Shown here piece by piece: positions 38,443 to 45,674 of a DNA stretch of 64,000 nucleotides (positions are counted from its first letter, which is position 1; each line of letters opens with the position of its first letter). Position numbers and translations under genes: made by a program. Under the pieces are notes generated by a model. That model saw nothing but the letters and a program-made list of their open reading frames with translations. It did not search any database and was not told where the DNA came from. This DNA is from Pasteurellaceae bacterium Orientalotternb1 (lineage in GTDB: Bacteria > Pseudomonadota > Gammaproteobacteria > Enterobacterales > Pasteurellaceae). The DNA lies in assembly GCA_011455275.1 (NCBI GenBank), contig CP015028.1:1028911-1092910 (forward strand). The letters are read 5' to 3'.

Positions 38443-38520
38443 TCAAATTATGGGAAAGAAAAAAGAGAGCTTTGGATCAATGATGATCCAAATTTGGTTA
38501 GGGGATAGAATTTGTGTCAT
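38443..38520 (-). CDS. tnaC: TnaC tryptophanase-operon leader peptide
   Basis: A 25-codon reading frame on the minus strand, ATG at 38520 and TGA at 38445-38443, with an AAAAGG ribosome site seven bases upstream. The peptide starts MTQILSPNQIW and ends IIIDPKLSFFFPII. The single Trp (residue 11), Asp15, Lys17 and Pro23 have the same mutual spacing as Trp12, Asp16, Lys18 and Pro24 of Escherichia coli TnaC, and the end FFFP plus two residues resembles the Proteus vulgaris leader (FFFPKK). In those species tryptophan stalls the ribosome on TnaC and blocks Rho, letting tnaAB be transcribed. The 90-base tnaC-tnaA spacer fits that model. Confidence 0.88.
   Translation of the reverse strand: MTQILSPNQIWIIIDPKLSFFFPII
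38471..38492. repeat. Inverted repeat inside tnaC
   Basis: TTTGGATCA and TGATCCAAA form a nine-base stem with a four-base loop, covering the codons from the key Trp to Lys17 of the leader peptide. Also present as a hairpin in the tna leader RNA. Confidence 0.7.
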
Positions 38521-38560
38521 AAATGTACCTTTTGTGAGAGCGTGATTTATGGCATCAATC

Positions 38561-38580
38561 CATTGATAACGTTATCAATG
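38561..38580. promoter_or_regulatory. Perfect 20-base palindrome near the tna promoter
   Basis: CATTGATAAC followed by GTTATCAATG reads identically on both strands. It overlaps or abuts the predicted minus-strand -10 hexamer (TATGCA at 38584-38579) of the tna operon and lies about 40 bases upstream of tnaC. A central CG and symmetric arms look like an operator of a LacI-type or similar dimeric repressor. Confidence 0.55.
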
Positions 38581-38632
38581 CATAGAAATGTAACTTGATG
38601 CTCGGATGTTGTCACCCGCTTTATGTTAATTT

Positions 38633-38648
38633 TGTGAAGTAGCTCACA
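38633..38648. promoter_or_regulatory. CRP site between tna operon and the divergent lipid cluster
   Basis: TGTGA-AGTAGC-TCACA is a perfect match to the CRP core consensus, flanked by TTT and AAAA. It lies about 60 bases upstream of the predicted tna -10 element; the E. coli tna operon is also CRP-activated. The divergent gene begins 74 bases away on the other side. Confidence 0.8.
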
Positions 38649-38721
38649 AAATAATCAATGCTTGCTTTTTTACAAGAGTTAGATTTTAATGACGGAAAGT
38701 TTTACCTAGCGTGGGGGCACT

Positions 38722-39314
38722 ATGAGTATTTATTCTTTAAAACCCGCATTTCAAAATTTGTTACGTCCGATGGTGCAACGTTTGTATGCTAAAGGCGTAA
38801 CAGCCAATCAAGTCACTGTTTTTGCTTGTCTTATTTCTGTATTCGTTGGTGTATTACTTTGTCGTTTTCCAACGCATTCAGCCCTTTTCTTATTATTGCC
38901 TTTATGGCTGTTCTTACGAATGGCACTAAATGCCATAGATGGAATGCTTGCCCGTGAATTTAAACAACAATCGGTACTGGGGGCTATCTCAATGAACTCA
39001 CTGATCTGATTTCTGACTCTTTTCTTTACCTGCCTTTTGCGTTTCTTCTTCCTTTTACGCCTTGGCAAATTGGGCTTTTTATTTGGCTCGCATTATTAAC
39101 AGAAATGTGTGGCATTTTAGGGCAAGCACATGGTAACAGTCGGCGATATGATGGACCATTAGGTAAGAGCGACCGAGCCTTTTTAATCGGTGCGTTCGGA
39201 TTTTGGTACGCCATTGCAGGGACTTTCCCACCCCTATTTGTTTGGCTGATGTGGGGGGCTTGTATCATGCTAATTGTGACTTGCTATAAACGAGTGAGAA
39301 ACGGATTAATTTAG
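38722..39314 (+). pseudogene. CDP-alcohol phosphatidyltransferase (YnbA-like), frameshifted
   Basis: Members of this integral membrane family transfer an alcohol phosphate onto CDP-diacylglycerol. The first frame reads MSIYSLKPAFQNLLRPMVQR and includes NAIDGMLAREFKQQSVLG, the first half of the D-x2-DG-x2-AR-x8-G-x3-D-x3-D signature (with Asn in the first place). At 38979-38985 (GGGGGCT) one base is missing; adding one restores YLNELTDLISDSFLYLPF, the second half of the signature, and the frame continues to 39314 with KSDRAFLIGAFGFWYAIAG. Without repair the protein stops after 95 residues without the catalytic aspartates. First gene of the lipid cluster, related to Escherichia coli ynbA. Could be a sequencing error. 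Confidence 0.82.
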
Positions 39315-39325
39315 AGGAATAGAAT

Positions 39326-41071
39326 ATGCAACAAGAACAACAAAACTATTTTACAACGAGTGATGGCACACAACTGTTTTATCGTTATCGTCCTGCATTG
39401 CAAGGACAAAATGATAAAGCGATTGTGTTATTTCATCGAGGACACGAACATTCTGGACGAATGATGTTTCTGGCTGATGAGCTAGGATTAGACGACTTTG
39501 CCTATTTTGCTTGGGATGCGCGTGGACACGGACATAGCCCTGGAGAACGAGGTGATAGCCCAAGTTTGGGCACTTCGGTGGCAGATATTCAAGATTTTAT
39601 GCAGCATATTGAGCAAACCTACCAAATCAAACTTGAAAATATCGCAGTGATCGCACAGAGCGTTGGTGCAGTGTTAGTTTCTACTTGGCTACATGATTAT
39701 GCCCCTAAAATTCGTTGTGCCATTTTGGCATCACCTGCCTTTAAAGTGAAACTCTATGTGCCTTTTGCTCGTGAAGGATTACGTTTGATGCATAAATGGA
39801 AAGGCAACTTCTTTGTGAATAGCTATGTTAAAGCACATTATCTTACTCACAATAAAGCACGCCAAGAGAGTTACAATAACGATCCATTAATTGCTCGAGC
39901 AATTTCCGTGCGAATTTTACTAGGGCTATATGATGCGTCTGAACGAGTCGTTGCAGATGCTCAAGCGATTACCACACCCATTCAGCTTTTGATTTCAGGA
40001 AGTGACTGGGTTGTTCATCATCAACCGCAACACGAGTTCTATAACCGCTTAGGCAGTCATATAAAAGAACGCCATGTGCTTAAAGGGTTTTATCACGACA
40101 CTTTAGGCGAAGAAAATCGAGAAATTGCCCTTAAAGCAGTGCGACGTTTTATTCAGGAACGTTTTGCAGAGCCATTGCAAGTGGTAGATGTTTCACAGTC
40201 GCATATTTACAGTCCTAGTCGCACCGAGGCGGATCAATTAGCCACGCCATTATCCTTCTTTTCCGTAAAAGGCTTGTTCTGGGCAAGCTACCGTTGGCTG
40301 ATGAAATTAGGTGCTCGTTGGAGTCAAGGCTTGAAGCTCGGACAAGAAACGGGTTTCGACTCTGGGAGTACGCTGGATTATGTTTATCAAAATCAGCCAC
40401 AAGGAACAAACAAGTTTGGTGAATTGGTTGATAAAAATTACCTCAATGCTATTGGTTGGCGGGGAATTCGTCAGCGTAAAGTGAATATTGGCAAAGCGAT
40501 TCAACTAGCGTTTGCTAAATTACGTGCAGCGGATCAACCGATTCATGTTTTAGATATTGCGTCTGGGCATGGTCGTTATGTTTTAGATGCACTCACCACA
40601 GATAATTTACCTCATTCAATCCGTTTAAGGGATTACAGCCCGATTAATGTTGAAGCTGGGCGTAAATTGATCCTTGAACGAAATCTGCAAGATATTGCGA
40701 CGTTTGAGCAAGTGAATGCGTTTGATCGAGCCAATTATCAAGATCTTGAGCCTGCACCAACCTTAGGCATTGTCTCGGGACTACATGAACTCTTTGCTGA
40801 CAATGAGTTAATTTTAAATTCGCTGTACGGCTTTGGCGATGCGATTCAGCAAGGCGGCTATTTAATTTATACGGGGCAGCCTTGGCATCCGCAGTTAGAA
40901 ATGATTGCTCGTTGCTTAACCAGCCATAAAGAGGGCAGCCCAGATTGGATAATGCGTCGTCGATCACAACAAGAAATGGATCAACTCGTTGAAAAAGCAG
41001 GCTTTGAAAAAATCCATCAATGGATTGATGAAGATGGTATTTTTACTGTTAGCCTTGCACGAAAATGTTGA
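39326..41071 (+). CDS. ynbC: Alpha/beta hydrolase-methyltransferase fusion (YnbC-like)
   Basis: 581 residues with two domains. N-terminal alpha/beta hydrolase (about 1-280): oxyanion-region HRGHEHSGR, FAWDARGHGHS, nucleophile elbow IAQSVGAV with Ser112, and later FYHDTLGEENRE with the candidate catalytic His. C-terminal class I methyltransferase (about 370-581) with the SAM-binding motif VLDIASGHGRYVLDA near residue 405 and LRDYSPINVEAGRK. Escherichia coli YnbC has the same length and fusion and also lies between ynbA and ynbD genes. Substrate unknown; in this context a lysophospholipase or lipid-head-group methylating role is plausible but unproven. Twelve bases after the frameshifted gene, with AGAGGA before ATG. 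Confidence 0.85.
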   Translation: MQQEQQNYFTTSDGTQLFYRYRPALQGQNDKAIVLFHRGHEHSGRMMFLADELGLDDFAYFAWDARGHGHSPGERGDSPSLGTSVADIQDFMQHIEQTYQIKLENIAVIAQSVGAVLVSTWLHDYAPKIRCAILASPAFKVKLYVPFAREGLRLMHKWKGNFFVNSYVKAHYLTHNKARQESYNNDPLIARAISVRILLGLYDASERVVADAQAITTPIQLLISGSDWVVHHQPQHEFYNRLGSHIKERHVLKGFYHDTLGEENREIALKAVRRFIQERFAEPLQVVDVSQSHIYSPSRTEADQLATPLSFFSVKGLFWASYRWLMKLGARWSQGLKLGQETGFDSGSTLDYVYQNQPQGTNKFGELVDKNYLNAIGWRGIRQRKVNIGKAIQLAFAKLRAADQPIHVLDIASGHGRYVLDALTTDNLPHSIRLRDYSPINVEAGRKLILERNLQDIATFEQVNAFDRANYQDLEPAPTLGIVSGLHELFADNELILNSLYGFGDAIQQGGYLIYTGQPWHPQLEMIARCLTSHKEGSPDWIMRRRSQQEMDQLVEKAGFEKIHQWIDEDGIFTVSLARKC

Positions 41072-41073
41072 TG

Positions 41074-41131
41074 ACAAGCGGTCAGTTCCGAGAAAAAAAT
41101 TGCAAAATTTTGGGCAGAAGTGACCGCTTGT
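41074..41131. repeat. Inverted uptake-signal pair inside the lipid cluster
   Basis: ACAAGCGGTC (41074-41083) and GACCGCTTGT (41122-41131) flank AAAAAAATTGCAAAATTTT, directly after the hydrolase-methyltransferase stop. It may reduce readthrough into the rest of the cluster. Confidence 0.8.
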
Positions 41132-41155
41132 TGCTTAAGAATTGAGGAAAAATCA

Positions 41156-43309
41156 ATGCGAAAATACATCTATTTTTTGAGTTTATTTGGGCTATGGAAT
41201 AATACTTTAGCACAAGAAATTAATGTAAATTCAGTGCCTTATTCTTTTGTGGATATGCCAATTTTACAACAGCATTTGTTAGGGTTATCGAATAGTAAAG
41301 ATGGTGAATATATTCAAATAGAACGAAATTTAGCACAGCTTATCCAAATTGATATTGATAAGCTCAATGCATTATTAGCAGAGCCAGTCTTTACTATTTC
41401 AGAGCATGATAGTGTTTTCCAAGAGATAAAAGGAAAATTTCTTTCAGAACAAAGTTTCAGCACATTATTTGATAATCTCTCACTGAGAAATGATGTTCAA
41501 TATCCATACCAATTTCTTCGATTAGACTATAGTAATCAAGAGATTGGCTTATTGTTTTATCTCTATTTTTCGGATTTTTTTCGTCAGAATCCACAATATC
41601 GTATTCAGTTGAAGCCTAAAATGATTGAGCTAGTAACAGGTAAAAAAGTAACTGAACCTGATTTTTTTTCAAAACAGAATATAGAAAATAAGCAGGATAA
41701 TATTGATTCCGATGTATTTCCTATTTTAAAAAGTCAAGTTGAAAAAAGTGAACTGCCACTTTTTGTGTTTGATTTAAAGGAGAGAATTAAGAATCTCCAG
41801 CTATTGATTGAATATCCGACTTTTAAGAATAATGAATATAAAATTGAAAATCGTCTTGGCGAACATACTATTAATGGTAATAAAATAAATGTTGTTGAAG
41901 TTAAAGATGATTTTTTGATACTGGAATTGCCTGCTGAATTAGCTAATCATATACTGGTAAAAGAAAGTCACCGAGATAGTTATTTAACTCGCTCGGAAAC
42001 ACAAGTAAAACTCAGTGAGAGAGATAGAAAAAATGTTCAAGAATGGCTGAATTTACTTAAGCAAGCTCATATTCAAGTTAAGCAAGGAAAACTCACTAGA
42101 GAAAGTGAACTTCAGGATTATTTAAATACGCATAAGCCAAAAAAAGCATTAAGTTTAGAACAGAGTCGTATACAAATTGCTTATTATTATGAACATAAAC
42201 CTGCCGAAATAATTTTGCAGATCACTGAATTAGATTCGCTAAAAACGATTGAAAAAGACATCGCTTTAGTGAGAGAAGATCTAGCGAGCGGATATTTTGT
42301 AGCTGGGGTAGTTAATTCTGAAAAAACAGGTGTGATGGATAATCAAGGAAATTGGTTGGTAAATCCAGATTATTTCCGTCTAAAAATGATTAATCCATAC
42401 TATTTTGCAGATGAATATCATCAGTATCATTTTAATCCAGAAGATAATAGGTTATCCAAAGTTAATTATAATTTGAATGATGCAACCATTTATATGGATA
42501 ACTGGGTTAAAGTAGAATTTGACTCTTCTTATATTCTTAATTTGGCTAATATTAAAACAGGTCAGTTAGCATTCAATAGAAACTATGAGTATCTTGACTT
42601 TATTGGAAAGGATTTTTTGATTGCTAAAGAGGCAGATACCCAGAGATTTGGAGTATTCCGATCAGACTTATCAATGCTTCTCCCTTTTGAATTCTCCCAT
42701 ATAAATTATGAGGCGGGATTCTTTTACACCAATAAAAGAGATAGAAAAGGAGAGACAATTTCAGATGTATATAATGCACAAGGAAAAAATATTACCAACG
42801 GCAAATATCAAGAGATAAATAAATTTAATGATGGTTTGCTATTAGTGAGAAGAATGGTTGAGAAAAAGGATAAAAAAGTAGGCGAAAGTGAATATGAGTC
42901 CTATCATTATGTGATAGATGAAATAGGTAAAGAAGTACTTAATTTAACGAAATTACATCTTTTATCTACGGCAGAAAGATTCAGTGTAGGATTATTAGCT
43001 GCCCAAGATGGGAAAACAGAAAAATATGGATTTATTGATCGCCAAGGTAAATGGGCGATTTCTCCACGGTATCATTATGCAACGCCATTTTTTATGGGAT
43101 CAAAATATGCATTAGTAGAATTAAATGATCCTATTTGTCATAAGAATAATACGGCATCTTTTGCGTTGATCGATACCAAGGGGAAAATCAAAAAGTGTTT
43201 TTCTGACGTGACAGATTGGAATTGGCGATCGGAAGATCACGAATTTATTTATTCAAACGGAATATGGTATGACGATTTTGGTCGCCCAACGAGAACTGAG
43301 AAAGAATAA
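41156..43309 (+). CDS. Exported WG-repeat protein
   Basis: A 717-residue protein with a Sec signal peptide (MRKYIYFLSLFGLWNNTLAQ) and no membrane helix after it. The C-terminal third contains several WG-type beta repeats: GVMDNQGNWLVNPDYFRLK, FGVFRSDLSMLLPFEFSHIN, YGFIDRQGKWAISPRYHYA and FALIDTKGKIKKCFSD. The N-terminal two thirds are unrecognised, rich in Asn, Lys and Ile. The DNA is visibly more A+T-rich than its neighbours. Start at 41156 has GAGGAAA before it; the upstream codon at 41120 would ruin the signal peptide. The stop overlaps the next start (TAATG). It is not part of the E. coli ynb operon. Function unknown, probably periplasmic. Confidence 0.8.
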   Translation: MRKYIYFLSLFGLWNNTLAQEINVNSVPYSFVDMPILQQHLLGLSNSKDGEYIQIERNLAQLIQIDIDKLNALLAEPVFTISEHDSVFQEIKGKFLSEQSFSTLFDNLSLRNDVQYPYQFLRLDYSNQEIGLLFYLYFSDFFRQNPQYRIQLKPKMIELVTGKKVTEPDFFSKQNIENKQDNIDSDVFPILKSQVEKSELPLFVFDLKERIKNLQLLIEYPTFKNNEYKIENRLGEHTINGNKINVVEVKDDFLILELPAELANHILVKESHRDSYLTRSETQVKLSERDRKNVQEWLNLLKQAHIQVKQGKLTRESELQDYLNTHKPKKALSLEQSRIQIAYYYEHKPAEIILQITELDSLKTIEKDIALVREDLASGYFVAGVVNSEKTGVMDNQGNWLVNPDYFRLKMINPYYFADEYHQYHFNPEDNRLSKVNYNLNDATIYMDNWVKVEFDSSYILNLANIKTGQLAFNRNYEYLDFIGKDFLIAKEADTQRFGVFRSDLSMLLPFEFSHINYEAGFFYTNKRDRKGETISDVYNAQGKNITNGKYQEINKFNDGLLLVRRMVEKKDKKVGESEYESYHYVIDEIGKEVLNLTKLHLLSTAERFSVGLLAAQDGKTEKYGFIDRQGKWAISPRYHYATPFFMGSKYALVELNDPICHKNNTASFALIDTKGKIKKCFSDVTDWNWRSEDHEFIYSNGIWYDDFGRPTRTEKE

Positions 43310-44604
43310 TGTGTAAATTTTTAACCAGAACGTGGTATTTAGCTTTAGTTGGTGTATTTTTTTATTCCACCTATGGTTTTTCTAATTGGTTTACTGCTCA
43401 GCGAGAAAATGTGCCTGAAATTATTTTTAGTTGGGAATATCAAATCCCATTTCTTGCTTGGACAATTATTCCGTATTGGTCGTTAAATCTTTTATATGCC
43501 CTTGCATTTTATTTGTGTCGAACCAGTCAAGAATTGCATCGTTATATTTTACAGTTAATCCTTGCACAGTGTCTCGCAGTTATTGGCTTTTTATGTTTTC
43601 CATTACAATTTAGTTGGGAAAAGCCAGTCACAGAAGGCGTATTAGGTCAGCTTTTTTCTTCTCTTGCAGCATTTGATCAGCCGTATAATCAAGCTCCGTC
43701 ACTTCATATTATTTTAACCATCGTTGTCGGGGCATTTTATTGGCGTTATTTATCTAAAAAATGGCATTTGCCATTATTGATTTGGCTAAGTTTGATTGCA
43801 GTTTCTATTTTAACCACCTATCAGCATCATTTTATTGATTTACCAACAGGGGCATTAATTGGTTATTTGATTATATGGGCATTTCCTTATGAGAGCACCA
43901 CCCCATTAAACTTAGAGAAAAAAGAAAGTAATCAAAAAAGACGTAAATTAGCAAGTTATTATTTCCTTGCTGGATTCATTATTGCACTGTTTGCATTTTT
44001 GAATAGAGCTTGGCTATGGGTTTTATGGATTTCAATTGCGTTATGGTTAGTCGCCTTTGCCTATCAGTATTCAGGGGTTAAGGTTTTTCAGAAAAATCAA
44101 TATGGAAAATTATCTGTTCCTGCTTTTTTATTATTATTGCCTTATTTAATTGGGGTGAGAATCAATATAGGAATATGGCTGTTTGGAAAACAGAAAGCCG
44201 TGGCAGTGACAGACAATCTTTTTATTGGCAGTATTACGGAAACAAAAAAATTTCCTGTTGTTGTGGATCTATGTGCCGAATATCCGAGTGTTAATGTAAA
44301 AAAATATTGTGCTATTCCCATGTTAGATTTGGTCGCACCGCCCGCACCAGACTTAGTGAACGCGGCCGTTTGTATTCAACAAAGTCTTCAACAAGGTGAA
44401 AATGTGTTGGTTTGTTGTGCATTGGGATATGGTAGAAGTGCCGCTGCCATTTTGGTTTGGTTGGTGATATTTGGCGATTGTAAAACACTTGAACAAGCCA
44501 TTGAGCGACTTCGGTTGGCTCGTCCTGAAATGGTACTGTCAGAGGAGAGTCGTTTATCCATATTATCAGCCATTGAGAATTTGCAAAAAACGTCTCGGAA
44601 CTAA
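43309..44604 (+). CDS. ynbD: PAP2 plus dual-specificity phosphatase membrane protein (YnbD-like)
   Basis: 431 residues, like Escherichia coli YnbD. The N-terminal half is a PAP2-type membrane domain with about six helices and the motifs NQAPSLHIILT and TTYQHHFIDLPTGALIG. After more helices comes a soluble dual-specificity phosphatase domain from about residue 300, with the P-loop VLVCCALGYGRSAAA giving C-x5-R followed by Ser. The combination suggests dephosphorylation of a lipid intermediate, for example a phosphatidyl-alcohol phosphate as done by PTPMT1-type enzymes; this is inference. Its ATG overlaps the stop of the WG-repeat gene by one base. Confidence 0.85.
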   Translation: MCKFLTRTWYLALVGVFFYSTYGFSNWFTAQRENVPEIIFSWEYQIPFLAWTIIPYWSLNLLYALAFYLCRTSQELHRYILQLILAQCLAVIGFLCFPLQFSWEKPVTEGVLGQLFSSLAAFDQPYNQAPSLHIILTIVVGAFYWRYLSKKWHLPLLIWLSLIAVSILTTYQHHFIDLPTGALIGYLIIWAFPYESTTPLNLEKKESNQKRRKLASYYFLAGFIIALFAFLNRAWLWVLWISIALWLVAFAYQYSGVKVFQKNQYGKLSVPAFLLLLPYLIGVRINIGIWLFGKQKAVAVTDNLFIGSITETKKFPVVVDLCAEYPSVNVKKYCAIPMLDLVAPPAPDLVNAAVCIQQSLQQGENVLVCCALGYGRSAAAILVWLVIFGDCKTLEQAIERLRLARPEMVLSEESRLSILSAIENLQKTSRN

Positions 44605-44634
44605 CCGCTTGTTAAGCAAGCTAAGGAGAAAATA

Positions 44635-45000
44635 ATGGACAAAAATGCCTTAATTACTAGCCATCTTTTAGCAACCAGCCGCTATATTGCCGTTGCGAAT
44701 GTTGTCATCTTTTGTCTTTCTGCATATCTCGGTGGAGGACTATTTTCCATTCAAGTGATGCTGTTTGCGTTGTTGCTTTATTGGCATGTTCGGATCTACT
44801 TTGATCAAAAGCTCTTTGTGGGATTAGCAAGACAGCAATTTTCCAATGAAGATCTTGACTCAGCACTCTCAATATTGGATTTGCAAAAAAATAGTGGGAA
44901 CAGACCGCTTGTATTGCGAGTTCAAGGTGCTGCTAAGTTATGGCGATACCTTGTTTACACCACACAAGTGCAATTATTACTCTTTTTTATCCAATCTTAA
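44635..45000 (+). CDS. Small membrane protein of the lipid cluster, unknown function
   Basis: 121 residues with two adjacent N-terminal membrane helices (VANVVIFCLSAYLGGGL and VMLFALLLYWHVRIYF), a cytoplasmic-type stretch with LARQQFSNEDLDSALSIL, and a C-terminal hydrophobic tail VQLLLFFIQS. I recognise no family. CTAAGGAG precedes the start. A degenerate uptake word lies inside (about 44900). The position between phosphatase and acyltransferase genes suggests a helper in the same pathway. Confidence 0.7.
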   Translation: MDKNALITSHLLATSRYIAVANVVIFCLSAYLGGGLFSIQVMLFALLLYWHVRIYFDQKLFVGLARQQFSNEDLDSALSILDLQKNSGNRPLVLRVQGAAKLWRYLVYTTQVQLLLFFIQS

Positions 45001-45011
45001 GGAGAGACTCG

Positions 45012-45674
45012 ATGAAAAAGATGATCAAGAAAACCTTAGCGTGGTTCACCAACCATCTGCTTTGTCGGGTGGTGTCATTTCTTACTGGGTTGAGAACTAA
45101 GCCCGCTCAAGAAATGACTTTTGAGCCTGAACGTAAGATTTACTATGCTAACCACACGAGCCATGGTGATTTCATTTTGGTTTGGAACTCACTGCCAGAC
45201 AGATGGCGGCTACAAACTCGTCCTGTGGCAGCTTCGGAATATTGGTTAGGCGGACGTTGTCGAAAATTTATTGTTGAGAGTGTATTTAATGCGTTACTAA
45301 TTCCACGTCATAGTGAGCATCCAGAAGAAATTACAATACAACTCAGCCAAGCCTTGAAAGCCCATTCGCTGATTATTTTTCCAGAAGGAACAAGAAATAC
45401 CGATGAAGAAATTCCACTTCAGCCGTTTAAAACGGGGATTTATCATTTAGCGAAAGCAAATCCAGATATTCAATTCGTACCAATATGGATCAATAATATC
45501 AATCGTGTATTGCCAAAAGGGAAACTCTTGCCTGTTCCTTTATTATGCGATGTGCGTATGGGAGAACCGTTTCAACTTGAAACGGGGGAAGAAAAGCAAG
45601 CTTTTTTAGCACGTTCTCATCGTTTACTTTTAGATCTTGCTCCTAGCGGCACGTTGAAGGAGAAGCCATTATGA
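45012..45674 (+). CDS. 1-acyl-glycerol-3-phosphate acyltransferase-like protein (LPLAT)
   Basis: 220 residues of the PlsC-type acyltransferase superfamily. Motif I NHTSHGDF contains the catalytic H-x4-D; motif III IIFPEGTRNTDEE follows; the region VPIWINNINRVLPKGKLLPV fits the later blocks. It could acylate lysophosphatidate or another lysolipid at the inner membrane. ATG at 45012 follows AAGGAGAG. The end overlaps the start of the CdsA-like gene by ATGA. It is not the housekeeping plsC, which is normally longer and unlinked; identity of the acceptor is unknown. Confidence 0.85.
   Translation: MKKMIKKTLAWFTNHLLCRVVSFLTGLRTKPAQEMTFEPERKIYYANHTSHGDFILVWNSLPDRWRLQTRPVAASEYWLGGRCRKFIVESVFNALLIPRHSEHPEEITIQLSQALKAHSLIIFPEGTRNTDEEIPLQPFKTGIYHLAKANPDIQFVPIWINNINRVLPKGKLLPVPLLCDVRMGEPFQLETGEEKQAFLARSHRLLLDLAPSGTLKEKPL

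Noticed and set aside
41662-41669. Run of eight T inside the WG-repeat gene as a possible phase-variation tract
   Set aside because: The frame is intact across it and the region is A+T-rich throughout, so a tract of this length is expected by chance.
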